Shown here: positions 12,601 through 22,114 of the stretch, one piece after another
Numbering within the stretch: position 1 is the first letter of the stretch
Layout: each line of letters begins with the position of its first letter
NCBI GenBank assembly: GCA_947561715.1
Contig: OX387205.1
Span: 4,531,001-4,595,000 of the forward strand
Source: Ascidia mentula
Taxonomy: Eukaryota; Chordata; Ascidiacea; Phlebobranchia; Ascidiidae
Length of the DNA: 64,000 nucleotides
Direction of reading: 5' to 3'
Notes under the pieces: model-generated
Seen by the model: only the letters and a program-made list of their open reading frames with translations
Database searches by the model: none
Told to the model about the DNA's origin: nothing
Program-made: the position numbers and the translations under genes

Positions 12601-12778
12601 TCGGGAGCCCCCAGAAAAACGCGACGTAGTTTCTGACGAAGCGCTGGGCTACCAAGTCAGCGCACATTGTCATCTATGTAGGAAACTTTACGACAAAGAA
12701 CATTTGGGGAAATCAAAAGTGATCGAAAATCTTGCTGAGAATTTTTACGGCAAAGAAGACCCAGCCTGCTACGCATGA
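9661..12778 (+). CDS. FUT-A: alpha-1,3-fucosyltransferase family protein (GT10), complete, 8 exons
   Basis: A Golgi type II enzyme of family GT10, expected to transfer fucose from GDP-fucose to GlcNAc in glycans; the exact acceptor cannot be read. Exons: 9661-9763, 9967-10026, 11109-11307, 11375-11560, 11792-11873, 11952-12133, 12260-12502, 12562-12778. All introns are GT-AG and all phases agree, giving 423 residues, normal for the family. Residues about 6-24 are the signal anchor; 35-54 form the stem. Exon 4 holds the acceptor-side motif W-W-C-E-E-N-P-W and F-N-W-T-M-H-Y with S-D-S-D-V. Exon 7 holds the GDP-fucose signature F-E-N-V-K-G-C-N-D-Y-V-T-E-K, then G-C-V-P-V-V-W-G-P and A-P-P-N-S-F-I. 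Exon 8 ends with a Cys-rich tail. The start is the only ATG before the anchor; further exon 1-2 cassettes lie upstream at 5870 and 7761. Confidence 0.93.
10128..10200 (+). repeat. 27-bp minisatellite, about 2.7 copies, in FUT-A intron 2
   Basis: A 27-bp unit starting TATGCTATTATCATGG is present twice in full and once in part. It is absent from the matching intron of FUT-B. Confidence 0.85.
10330..11060. repeat. SINE-like segment with truncated tRNA-like ends in FUT-A intron 2
   Basis: The segment matches 22610-23440. Near 10679 (+) it has GCTCCTGTAGCTCAGTTGG, a tRNA 5' half with box A, broken off after about 36 bases. Near 10855-10795 (-) it has a second tRNA-like sequence with TAGCTAAGTCGGTAGAGC (box A-like) and a weak box B. 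Related sequence occurs at about 33690-33900. This suggests a tRNA-derived SINE; neither end folds into a full tRNA here. Confidence 0.5.
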
Positions 12779-13377
12779 CCTACACCCAGTTGACATAACA
12801 TTTCTGCAATCTTACAAACTCATTCATGCGATGATGCAAGAAGCCCACAAGTTCCATTTAACTGCAATAGTTTCAGCACTTACACCATTGTTTTTTGATA
12901 AAGTTAAGGGATTGGGTTTAAAATATCCAACCGGTTAAAAAATGTGACCACGCGTAAATGCCATATTCACTGGAACATTTAAGTTTACTGCAACACAACG
13001 CTTAGAAAAGTGCAACTATATCTACCCCAGATGCGCATTTTTTGTGTTGAATAAGTAACTGACGATTCCCATGAGACTAAATATATTTCCCGATCAGGTT
13101 TAACCATATTTAAGCAATTGTTTGTGTTTGTATTATTGCGAAAAAAAAGTGATCGCAAGGTCTTGTTGTACAGATCATCACATTCCTAACTAGACGTGAT
13201 TTATGCATGATTCGAAGTGCATTGAAGTCATTGTTTAACGCATAATTGCGCACATTGGCTGCAGTGAGTTTCGACTTTTCTTCTGCCGAAATAAATGTTT
13301 CAGCACTGTTTACTCACTTTGTCTTGCATGTGCGCGCTGTGTCTTATGATTGCGTAGAACAGAAACCAGAGTGGTTA
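12779..13377 (+). other. FUT-A 3' untranslated region with AATAAA at 13290-13295
   Basis: This stretch has no coding feature and is closely matched by 25453-26050 downstream of FUT-B. Both copies keep CCGAAATAAATG about 500 bp after the stop, the best candidate for the poly(A) signal. Confidence 0.4.
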
Positions 13378-14270
13378 ATATAAAAACATTTATAAAAAAT
13401 CGTGGATCACCCACTGACGATTTGAATTGGTTTGGGATTAAAGCGTTAAAATTCTTTTAAATGGTGATAACTAGGACTGGCCTAGATTTCAACTTAATCA
13501 GCCAAGCAAGATGTTTTTTTGAATATATATATTTCGCCCATGCGGCATCCTCAGTATTCTGAAAACAACAACAAGAGTAATCGTAGTGATTAGCATCCAT
13601 GGCACACATCAAGACTAACGTGTACATATCCTGTACCAAACCAAGTAAAAACACACAAGCACAGCAGCAGTTGAACTGTAGCAACGAAAAACGTTGTTGC
13701 GTCAGCGGTTTGCTCGCGTGTGCAAAGATAACATTTGCAGGCACCACACCAGTGGCAGATGGATTAAAACGGTTTAACATATTAAAATGTAAATAGAAAA
13801 TGTAAATAAAAAATAAAAACAATAAGAAAACGTTGTGTTTATCGTATCCTGGGCAACACCATGCGTTGAATGTCAACTGTTGCATTGGTTATGGCCTGCC
13901 ATTTCGACTCGCAAACGTCGAGTGTTCTGCAGCAAGGTTGTTCGACAATCCATCCAGCCACTGGTGTGGTGCCTGCAAATGTTATCTTTGCACCCGCGAG
14001 CAAACCGCTGACGCAACAACCTTTTTCGTTGCTACAGTTTAATTGCTGCGGTGCTTGTGTGTTTTTATTTGGTTTGGTGCAGGATTGCGGTCTGGAGGTT
14101 AAGTGTGTACATGTTAGTATTGATGTGTGCCATGGATGCTAATCACTACGATTACTCTTGTTGTTGTTTTTAGAATACTGAGGATGCCGCATAGGCGAAA
14201 TATACATATAAAAAAAAAAACTTGCTTGGCTGATTAAGTTGAAATCTAGGCCAGTCCTAGTTATTACCAT
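13378..14270. mobile_element. Foldback element with about 300-bp inverted arms (PLE tail type)
   Basis: The arms at about 13463-13770 and 13950-14270 are inverted copies of each other, starting with ACTAGGACTGGCCTAGAT. The element is flanked by CAGAGTGGTTA at 13367-13377 and 14271-14281. The paralogous segment near 26040 carries a single GGAGTGGTTA and no element, so the insertion is younger than the segmental duplication. The arms contain ACTGAGGATGCC...GGCGAAATATA, which also occurs downstream of the Penelope-like GIY-YIG frame at 41.2 kb; I therefore infer an inverted dimer of a PLE 3' end. Confidence 0.75.
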
Positions 14271-14281
14271 CAGAGTGGTTA

Positions 14282-15500
14282 AAAACAACTTAGGCGCAGC
14301 GTCTTTTCCCCTAACGGCTAATGAAAAACACCCGAATTTGGAATGCTTGTAGGAGCTTTTTTGTCATCGAAATTTAGACTTGTAAAGCCAGTAATCTATC
14401 TCAAATACTTAAAAAGCTAGGGCTGTCCATGCTTTGTGTATTAGGTCGGTTAATGATGTCACTTTCGATTTTTATATATTTTTATGACTTTAGTAATTTT
14501 CCAAAGACAAATAAACTGTGATAAAGACTTTTTGCGTAACAGGTGAAAAGTAGAATTTAATGAACGTAATTGTGCCGGAAGGTCAGTCCAAAAAATTCAT
14601 TATGCCTCAACAACTTACGACTGGAACGACTCTGGTAATGTTGATTTTAGCTCCCTTTTCGGGCACACAGCGGTAGGCTATACGAAATCGGTACACGTTG
14701 TTATCGATCTATGCAAAGCGAGTTGTGGCCCGCTATTTATTTTTACATCAAACAGTCTTCATTCTTGTCAACACGATCCATGCCCATTAACTGAGGTGTC
14801 TGTTTTCGATTTTATGAAGCTTGTGCATCATTTAAACACAAATGATATTTTCTATAACATACTTGCTCAAGGAATATAAAGGATATGCTTAAATGAATTT
14901 TAAAACGTAAGGAGGATATATTGATCCACTTCGAGCATTGTGGACGTTCATGACCACACAGTTAAGGTTCGGTAATCGCCCGTGAAAGGATGGAATTGCA
15001 GGGTACTAGGCTTCCCTGACAATTTGACCCGATGATGCTAGCGCAATGAGTCTTAATGAAGGTCGGCTTACCTATTGGCAAGTTGCCATTGTATTGTCTG
15101 TTCACCTGTGCTCTCGGCTGAGATGCGGGCAGGCAGAAAAATCCCAATTATAGTTTATTAATCGAATCGAAATCAGAATTAGTCTTGTTCAAAATAGAAT
15201 CGAATCAAATAGCATAGCATGGAATAGAATAGAATAGAATAGAATATTGATTCGGGACACACCGGGCCATTTTGAATTGGGTATATTGTAGTCAAAGGTG
15301 GGTAGGCGCACAATTTTCCTGAGCACATAGTTCGTTTTTATGGCTACATTTGCACGAACGAGGCCTTACTGGTCGACATGCGCAACTAATCGTGTTTGTT
15401 TCGTGAAATATTGTTGTCTTGCATAAATTCTGACGACAACGTATGATTCCGTGCGTTGTTGTTTAACTTTTGATGAAGTTGATTTGGTCGAACATTCGAG
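14282..15500. other. Non-coding duplicated segment with a short AATAG array (15216-15245)
   Basis: No gene is seen. The stretch is matched by 30246-32480, where the short AGCAT/AATAG tract has expanded to 925 bp. A possible small ORF on the minus strand (14962-15147) is not preserved as such in the paralog. Confidence 0.5.
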
Positions 15501-16753
15501 CATACGTTGGCAAATAAGTATGACAATCCAACCATAAAACCGATGTTGCAGTTTATCATTTCTGGGCAGCCTACAGCTTTATATAATATGCTAGCGCTGG
15601 CACCAAATCCTGTCGCTGGTAGAAGAGACATTTTCTATGGATGTTTATCGTGTCACGTGATCTCAGTTCGCCTACGGATCTCATTAAAACACCACAGAGG
15701 AAATCTAGGTATTTCGAATTTATTAATGCCGAGATATATTTGTTTACTACATTAACAGCGGTTGTTTCCATTTTATTCTTGTCGCAAATTATTACATTTC
15801 TTCAATATAAAATGATAGTATTGTAGCGACTACAGCGTATTTATCGAACCGTGACATGCGTCGATTGCCCGTCATTCTGATTTGTTGGCGCTTGAATAAA
15901 CATCGACACAGTATATTCATTTAATGAAACTTAGGCAATGATAGAACAGAAGTTCCTATTGCACTTATTTGACGACATTTTTTTTGTAATTGGAGTGACA
16001 AAATTTTCAATTAAATTAATTGAGCAAAGAATATATGTCACTATATAAGACTGGTTCGTTTTTTGTATGTGGTCATTTCTGATATGAAATGCTCAAACAT
16101 TTACTTAATCAACATTTTCTACTTTATAGAAATAAGATACGATACTAATCTGTAATACTAATGCCTGCGTGCCAAATATCAATACATTAAGTGACAAAGT
16201 GGACATGTATGGAACTAATATCCAATTACTTGTTGTTATAATTGGAAACGGCTTAGAAATGACTCCAAAACGATTAGACAATAAATCAGAGTTTCCTGGT
16301 TTTTGCAAGTGTTCTGCTACACTTGGGTTGTTCTGCTTCACGTTCCACTGAATATTGCACACTGGCATCAAAAATGCGTTCAAGCGCGTTCACAGTCTTT
16401 TCTCCTCTCTGGTTCACTTAACGTGCACAAAGCCAAGATCAATGTTGTGTTTCTTGAGTGGTAGCCACAGTTTGTAAACTTTGCTTTGCCAAAATGATGG
16501 TCATTATAAGGAAACTTTTCGCTGTGTTTATCATCTCTATTATTTTAACGCGTTAGTTCAGACCTGTTATTTGTTTTTTTTGCTTGTCCGCTTTTGTGAG
16601 CTCAGTCACAACTCAGCCAGTACGTTCACAGCACTGATAAAGTTTTCTAAACGTTTCCTCATGACGATAAGCATATTGGCCTTGGCTTTTCTATCCCAAT
16701 ATTTATAGTCACAGGACATTCCAGCTACTTGACCTAATTTTTTTTTTATTCAG
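15501..16753 (+). other. Stretch before ST1 without recognised exons
   Basis: The acceptor at 16753 requires an upstream ST1 exon, but no sulfotransferase P-loop sequence could be found here. A short frame at 15641-15826 has a hydrophobic segment but no recognisable family. The paralogous segment has lost this stretch by deletion. Confidence 0.3.
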
Positions 16754-17325
16754 GCAAGTTTGGTATGATTTCCTTGACGAAAAAGCAAGTATTGAAGATA
16801 TACGACAATCTTATGAAGGAGTTGATGCTGTGGCTGACATTCCAGTGTTTCATTTCTGGGAGCAACTGCTTGAAGCCTTTCCAGATAGTAAAGTACTTAC
16901 ATTTTATGCATTTGACTTTTAGTCACCGTAATCTATGGATATGGTCCAACAACACCATTCTCGTGGCGATTTAGCAACATAAACGGTTTGGTGAAATTTC
17001 GTGAGCACAATTTATATGTTTTGACGGTAAGACTTGGAAATTTTGTCAAAGTTTTTCTGTTTGTATTGATCCAAATATTCATATCTAGAAGGCACCAAAA
17101 GAGCAACTGCTCACGTATGACGTGAAAGATGGTTGGGAACCATTATGCAAATTTCTTGGCAAGGATGTTCCGAATCAACCATTTCCCAGAATGAATGTTG
17201 GGGGATTTATTGTTAAGGAACGAATGGAAGCAGATCCAACATTTCAACGCATGAAATATGAATCACTTATTTCTTTCTCTATTATTATCCTTGTACTTTC
17301 AGTGTTGCTATATTACTTCCTGTAG
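16754..17325 (+). pseudogene. ST1: sulfotransferase-like gene, broken copy
   Basis: Three exons are visible: 16754-16892, 16923-17026 and 17089-17325 (stop). The first encodes S-Y-E-G-V-D-A-V-A-D-I-P-V and ends F-P-D-S-K, as in PAPS-dependent sulfotransferases of the Sulfotransfer_4 type. The last encodes D-G-W-E-P-L-C-K-F-L-G-K, also typical of that group, and a C-terminal hydrophobic anchor of about 19 residues. The exon carrying V-I-F-T-R-R-D-E-D-D-W, present in ST2 at 32673-32816, is missing: only 30 bp separate the first two exons and their phases do not match. N-terminal exons with the PAPS-binding loop were not found. I judge it a pseudogene, though it could be a partial gene with unseen exons. 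Confidence 0.7.
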
Positions 17326-17567
17326 TTTTCACCAAGTTGATGAATTTTGAAAAGTTTGAACAATTTTCAAAAGTGAAATGTTGGGAATAATACTTATTTC
17401 CATCTCTATTATAATCCTTAGTTGTAATTTCCTTCAAATTAAAGCAGTAATTTGACGTAACAGCGAGAAAAAGACATTTCGCAACCGAGGGCTAGATTCT
17501 TCTGGAGTTAAAAAGCAAGTCTGCAAAGCTTTTACTTTTATTTGAAGAAAAATCGTTTGAATTAGTG

Positions 17568-17934
17568 ATGAGGAGACCATTGCACTTAGTCTTAATCACA
17601 CTTTGTTTAGCAACCGTTTTCTTTCTTGGATATATTTTTCAAAAACCAGCCAAATTGCACCATTTGAAAGGTAGACCAACTGTGTGTGTTTTTATGTTTG
17701 AGCTAAGAACATCACTGTTGCTAATTTATTGTTTGAATCGACTGTACAGTTCCATTTAAAAAAATCATGTAACCCATTTTCTTACTTTAACCATTTGAAG
17801 AAACATCGACTGATCGCATGTTTCGATTAAAGTAGGGTCACAAAAAAATGTACAGTTTTATCTTTAAATTACAGATTCTGCTTTGGACACAGGGACAGCC
17901 AAAACAACCGCACCGCAACCAATTGAACGCCAAG
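17568..17934 (+). CDS. Orphan fucosyltransferase exon 1-2 cassette, copy 4
   Basis: Exon 1 (17568-17670) and exon 2 (17875-17934) repeat the 103-bp and 60-bp lengths, phase 1 junctions and splice sites of the other cassettes. The protein has Pro for Thr in the stem and Gly for Arg in exon 2. It lies directly after ST1 and before a Gypsy remnant, with FUT-B exons downstream. It could serve as an alternative 5' end for FUT-B (next exon 3 at 23786) or be an inert duplicate. Confidence 0.6.
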
Positions 17935-18169
17935 GTTGGAAAATAAGTATTCTGTAATAATAATTCTACATAGACCAGTACATAGACGAGGAAGCATATA
18001 CACTTATGCCAGGCAAGGCAGCATCCGCCGATAGTAAATGACAATAGTTTGGCACCTACCAAGCAGGTTACTGAAACTCCGTAAATTACCATCCGATATA
18101 CTATTGTCATGGATGGGCTTGCTGATGATGGCTCATAAAATCACGATAGGCTTCTTATTACGCATTACG

Positions 18170-18440
18170 TTGTGTAATGGGTAGAGTTTTTAGCTTAAAA
18201 TACTTTTCATCAAAACATGCATCGCAAAAAAACGTTCGGTCCGCGCTGAATGTCCAAAGAGCGTTACGAAATTCTAATGAAATAGAACGCCACGCAACTG
18301 AAAAGGTTAAAATCCACTTCGGCGTCCTCGCGCAACTGTACACCCGACTAGGGTAATCTCAGATGTATAGTGCCATTCAAAAAATTGTTTTTATTGGCAT
18401 TATTTTTACTTTTCAAGTGGTGGTAAATTTAATTTCGATT
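18170..18440. repeat. Copy of dispersed repeat R1
   Basis: The block contains CATGCATCGCAAAAAAACG and GAACGCCACGCAACTG, as at 6.5 and 8.4 kb. It is cut off by the Gypsy remnant. Confidence 0.7.
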
Positions 18441-18667
18441 TTCCAAAATTAAAATTTTGCGAGTATAATTATTCCATAGCAAATCGGTGCTTGCTTGCAA
18501 TTGAAAAAAAAAGGTGGAAGGTGAATTAACGAAAGGTGAAAAAGAACGTGGCGTAAAAGAATACGTGATATAACAAAGCGTGCAACTTGAAAACGAAACG
18601 GAACAAGTGGGCAAATTCTTTTGCGCTACACACTCCCCCCTCTATGTCGAGGTACTCCCGTGCAGAC

Positions 18668-19141
18668 TTATGGGGAATAGCGCTGAGTGGGACGGCGATT
18701 TACGCGAAGGCGACTGGCAATTCCGTTGTCATCGCTAGAGTTCGGTGCCTGCGCATTTTCTTCGTTTTCGGTGATATTGGCCCAGGTCACCACCTGTGTC
18801 GTGGGGTCTCCCGTAGGTGGCAATGTCCGGACTTCCTCTTCCACGACTGGTCGCCCCTCCGTCTTGTCCGCCCCTCCAACTTGAGTTTGTTTGAGGCGAT
18901 TATAATGGACGACTTTTCGGTGTCCTTCTTCGTCCTCGATCTCATACGTCACGGCTGACTTGATGTCCACCACTTTGTACGGGCCTTTGAACGGAAGGTG
19001 GAATTTCCTCGCCATCCCTGGCTTCACCGCAGGGTCTGTTAAGAGAACAAAATCACCCACATTCAGCGGTTTGCCCCTTTTATGTCGGTCGTACTGCGAC
19101 GCCATGCGCCGTCTTTGTTTCCGCAACGTCTCACGGGCCAC
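18668..19141 (-). pseudogene. Integrase C-terminal domain of the decayed Gypsy element
   Basis: The 157-codon frame contains V-G-D-F-V-L-L-T-D and F-K-G-P-Y-K-V-V, the beta-barrel/GPY-type end of Gypsy integrases, followed by a low-complexity tail. It is out of frame with the preceding integrase fragment. Confidence 0.7.
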
Positions 19142-19160
19142 CTCTTCAGCTAACTGGAGC

Positions 19161-20198
19161 CTAGCGCGTAGACCTTCCAGTGGTGCCGGAATGGATCGCG
19201 CTGGGCGGGAGCACCTGTACGTAATTCCGTGTCATGGAGAGTATTGTTCGGTTGTTGCGTTCGCACGCACCGTTTCCTTGAGGATGATACGCGGTCGTCC
19301 GGGTCTTTTGGCAGCCCATCAGCCGTGCTAGCTTTCTTTGGCAGTGGCGACTGGAACGGACATAAGCCTCCACGTCGGTCCTCCAGCCGGGCCAGAAGTG
19401 TCTTTCTTCGATCTTCGAACAGGTTTTTGCCATCCCAAGGTGGCCACCGCCAAGTGGTGCGTCGTGCAAAACGGACATAATCGTTTCTCTGGTGGTTTGT
19501 GGAGTGATAAGACGGTACACACACGCGCCCGGTTGATGTAAGGTGTCACTTTTTTGATACAACAAGTTGTTATGAACGATTAATCGCCCGAATTGACCCC
19601 AAAGGTGCTTGGTCATCGTCGAGGCAGACCTAACAGTTCTGTAAGGTGGCCTCTTGCCAAGGTTTAACCACCTGAAAGCGGGGGAAATTTCGGGATCGTC
19701 GTGTGGGGCTTTACATATTTCCTCACATGACAGTCCAACACAGCGACGCAAGTCCAAGGAATAAACTTCTCCTCTACCGTTGCGACGACCGTGTGTGCAG
19801 TAAGAAGTGTTGGCCCAGAATGGCAGTGTCGGTCTTTGCTGGGCTGTGTTCACCACCTGCGATGTGGGTTGTTGACTTGGTCTAAAAGGTATGGATTTAA
19901 ACGTCCTATCGCCACCGCGTGGTCGACAACAATCTCTTGCCATATGGCCACGTACACCACAATTGTAGCAAACACTTGCGGACTTATTTGGGCGCAACCT
20001 CTGTGGTGCGGGTCGTTGGAGACCGTCGAGACCACGGCGCATGTCATCGAGCTCGTTGCGAAAGCTATCAACAGATCGCTGCACATTCGAATTAAGCTCG
20101 ACCAAAGTGTTTTTGAGTTCGACCAACTCAGGATTTCGGGTTAAACTTATTGATGTAACGGGAAGAGAGCCGTGTGACGCATCGGACTCGACGACCAT
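19161..20198 (-). pseudogene. Zinc knuckle fused by deletion to integrase fragments
   Basis: The 345-codon frame starts in the nucleocapsid region and carries a CCHC knuckle at about residues 77-90. It then passes directly into an integrase H2C2 finger (G-G-G-H-L-G...C) and to the end of the integrase core (H-P-Q-G-N-G-A-C-E-R-N). The catalytic centre and all of RT are missing between these parts, so the frame is a deletion product. Confidence 0.7.
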
Positions 20199-20238
20199 TT
20201 TAGCCCAAACACTGAAATTCCGCTGTGGGCACTTTTGT

Positions 20239-20685
20239 CTAAATGAGTTGGCGGTCCTTGAGACCCCGCAATAAAGCGAGAAGCATTACCTCATTTTTAA
20301 TGGCGGAGTCGGCTGCCCTCGGGTATGCACATGCGGCTAAAGCTTCTATGGCATACACAAAAGTTCTACCGTCTTCTTGTTGCCCTTGGATTCGGTCGAC
20401 CAACTGGCTTCTCAGCGGGCATTGGCCAGTGGGGTTTACTCCGACTGCTTTGGCTTTAGTAACTATCTCTTCAAATTGCATTTCGTTCAGATTATCGGCC
20501 CCGTTTTGAATATCCCATATAAAGTCTTTGTCAACATTTGTTAAGAAAAGGTGCTTCTTAACCTCTTCGGTAGCTTTTATGCTGGCGCAATAAGAATTAA
20601 AAACTTGTAAAAATGAGGTAAAATTGTCTCCGTTTCTGAAATGCGGGGGAGTCATGCCGATGTTAAGAGCCATCTTCCGGATCAA
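20239..20685 (-). pseudogene. Gag fragment of the decayed Gypsy element
   Basis: A 148-codon open frame with the helical, Gln- and Glu-rich composition of a retrotransposon capsid region (N-F-T-S-F-L-Q-V-F near the start). It is followed in another frame by the zinc-knuckle region. There are no intact partner genes, so it is a remnant. Confidence 0.65.
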
Positions 20686-21189
20686 GAAAAACGAACCGTA
20701 AATAAACGCTTTCCAAGGTCCTCAGGACGCTGCATTAACGGCCAACCACAAGCCTGTTCCAGCACAACGGTTAAACAATTCAATTCAATCTTGTTCATAA
20801 AAACTCTAAAAATCCCACAGACGAATCACAATCTCCCAAAAACGGTCTGTCTCGCGATTTTCTCTTAGAGTCTCGTGTAAGCCCGGTTTATCTTTTGTCT
20901 CCCCCGTCATTGGCCCAACCGTGTCACGTGAGAGGAAGGGAGCTAGCGCTGCGATATAAAATCAACGTGCGGTGACTGGTGCGTTCGAGACACTTCGTAA
21001 AAAAAATATGAATCAACACAAAACATTTAAATGAACAGGTGGAAGGTGAAATAACAAAAGGTGAAAAAGAACGTGGCGTAAAAGAATGTTTCAATTTTTG
21101 AAGTGGCGTAAAAGAATACGTGATATAACAAAGCGTGCAACTTGAAAACGAAACGGAACAAGTGGGCAAATTCTTATGCGCTACAATAT

Positions 21190-22114
21190 TATTTAAAGCA
21201 TAATAAATGAGATTGTATAGCTTGTACGATGTAATATCAAATTTGTGGCGCTGAACAGGAAAACATTTTTCTGCATTTCATGTTCGACTGGTCTAGTTTA
21301 TATTAGTGTTCATAGCCTTTTGGCAAACTAGTTACATATTCGCCAAGCTGTGGCTTTGGGCACGCATTCTGGAAATACTTTTTTCTACTCGTATTTGTGT
21401 ACTGGAACCCAGCAACTGCCCGCTTTAGATTTTAATTTAATTTGGAATGTAGCCTGGTCGCCAACGACTGCAATGAATTCATAAAAACCTAGTTTAAGGT
21501 TATTTTATTAGGTACAAAGGAGCGTATAATTCTGTATTGGAAAGTCATATCAATAATTGGACTGATAGCCAATGCTCACCAATACCAATACATTTGGCTT
21601 TTATATTTAAAGCCATTTTATTGTATCTTAAATTTTTTAGATTAAGGTGATCAAGAATATGTTTAAATAGATATATGTCAGTTATTAAAACCTTTGTTTT
21701 GAATCTAGAGTCACGCCTTGCAAGACACAAAAGCTCAAAACTTACCAGTTCTGTATAATTGTGTTTGATCTCCAATCATCCGTTGCACGCCACTTGGGCG
21801 TGGTTCGGATCGCCAGCCTTGTAGAACTCAAAATAAGACGTTTTGTTAAGTTGGTTCAACTTCGGGAAGCAAGTCATGTAAAGCTTTTCAGCCTGTATTA
21901 TGAAACAACAGGCCTTTAATTCACGTCAGCAGATTTGTACTCAGAAAAAATCGATTTCGTTTGTATAGTTTAAGAAAACACAACAAAAAAGCAGTAATTT
22001 GCCGTCAGAGAGCAAAAAAGACAATGTTCAACCGAGGGCTAGATTCTTCTGGAGTTAAAAAGCAAGTCTGTAAAGCTTTTACTTTTATTTGAAGAAAAAT
22101 CGTTTGAATTAGTG
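21190..22114 (+). repeat. Upstream module of the exon 1-2 unit before FUT-B
   Basis: Sequence from 21190 matches 4940-5870 and the tandem units at 7.0 and 8.9 kb. It is the presumed promoter side of FUT-B. No separate gene is seen; the open frame at 21545-21775 (-) recurs with changes in the other copies and is not likely to be coding. Confidence 0.6.

Larger units (their letters stand above)
18512..21185 (-). mobile_element. Decayed, internally deleted Gypsy-type LTR retrotransposon
   Basis: Direct repeats at about 18512-18630 and 21037-21185 share AGGTGGAAGGTGAA and end GCGCTACA; read on the minus strand they are LTRs beginning TGTAGCGC. The right copy has an extra duplication of about 30 bp. 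On the minus strand the order is gag (20685-20239), a CCHC zinc knuckle C-Y-N-C-G-V-R-G-H-M-A-R-D-C (about 19.95 kb), integrase zinc-finger fragment, integrase core end T-A-Y-H-P-Q-G-N-G and the integrase C-terminal domain (19141-18668). Protease, reverse transcriptase and RNase H are deleted. A purine-rich tract lies inside the left LTR at about 18635-18650. Confidence 0.85.

Noticed and set aside
12219-12673. Minus-strand frames over FUT-A exons 7-8
   Set aside because: They are shadows of conserved coding exons and recur in all paralogs for that reason.
18587-20274. Several plus-strand frames of 65-123 codons
   Set aside because: They are antisense shadows of the Gypsy gag and integrase fragments.
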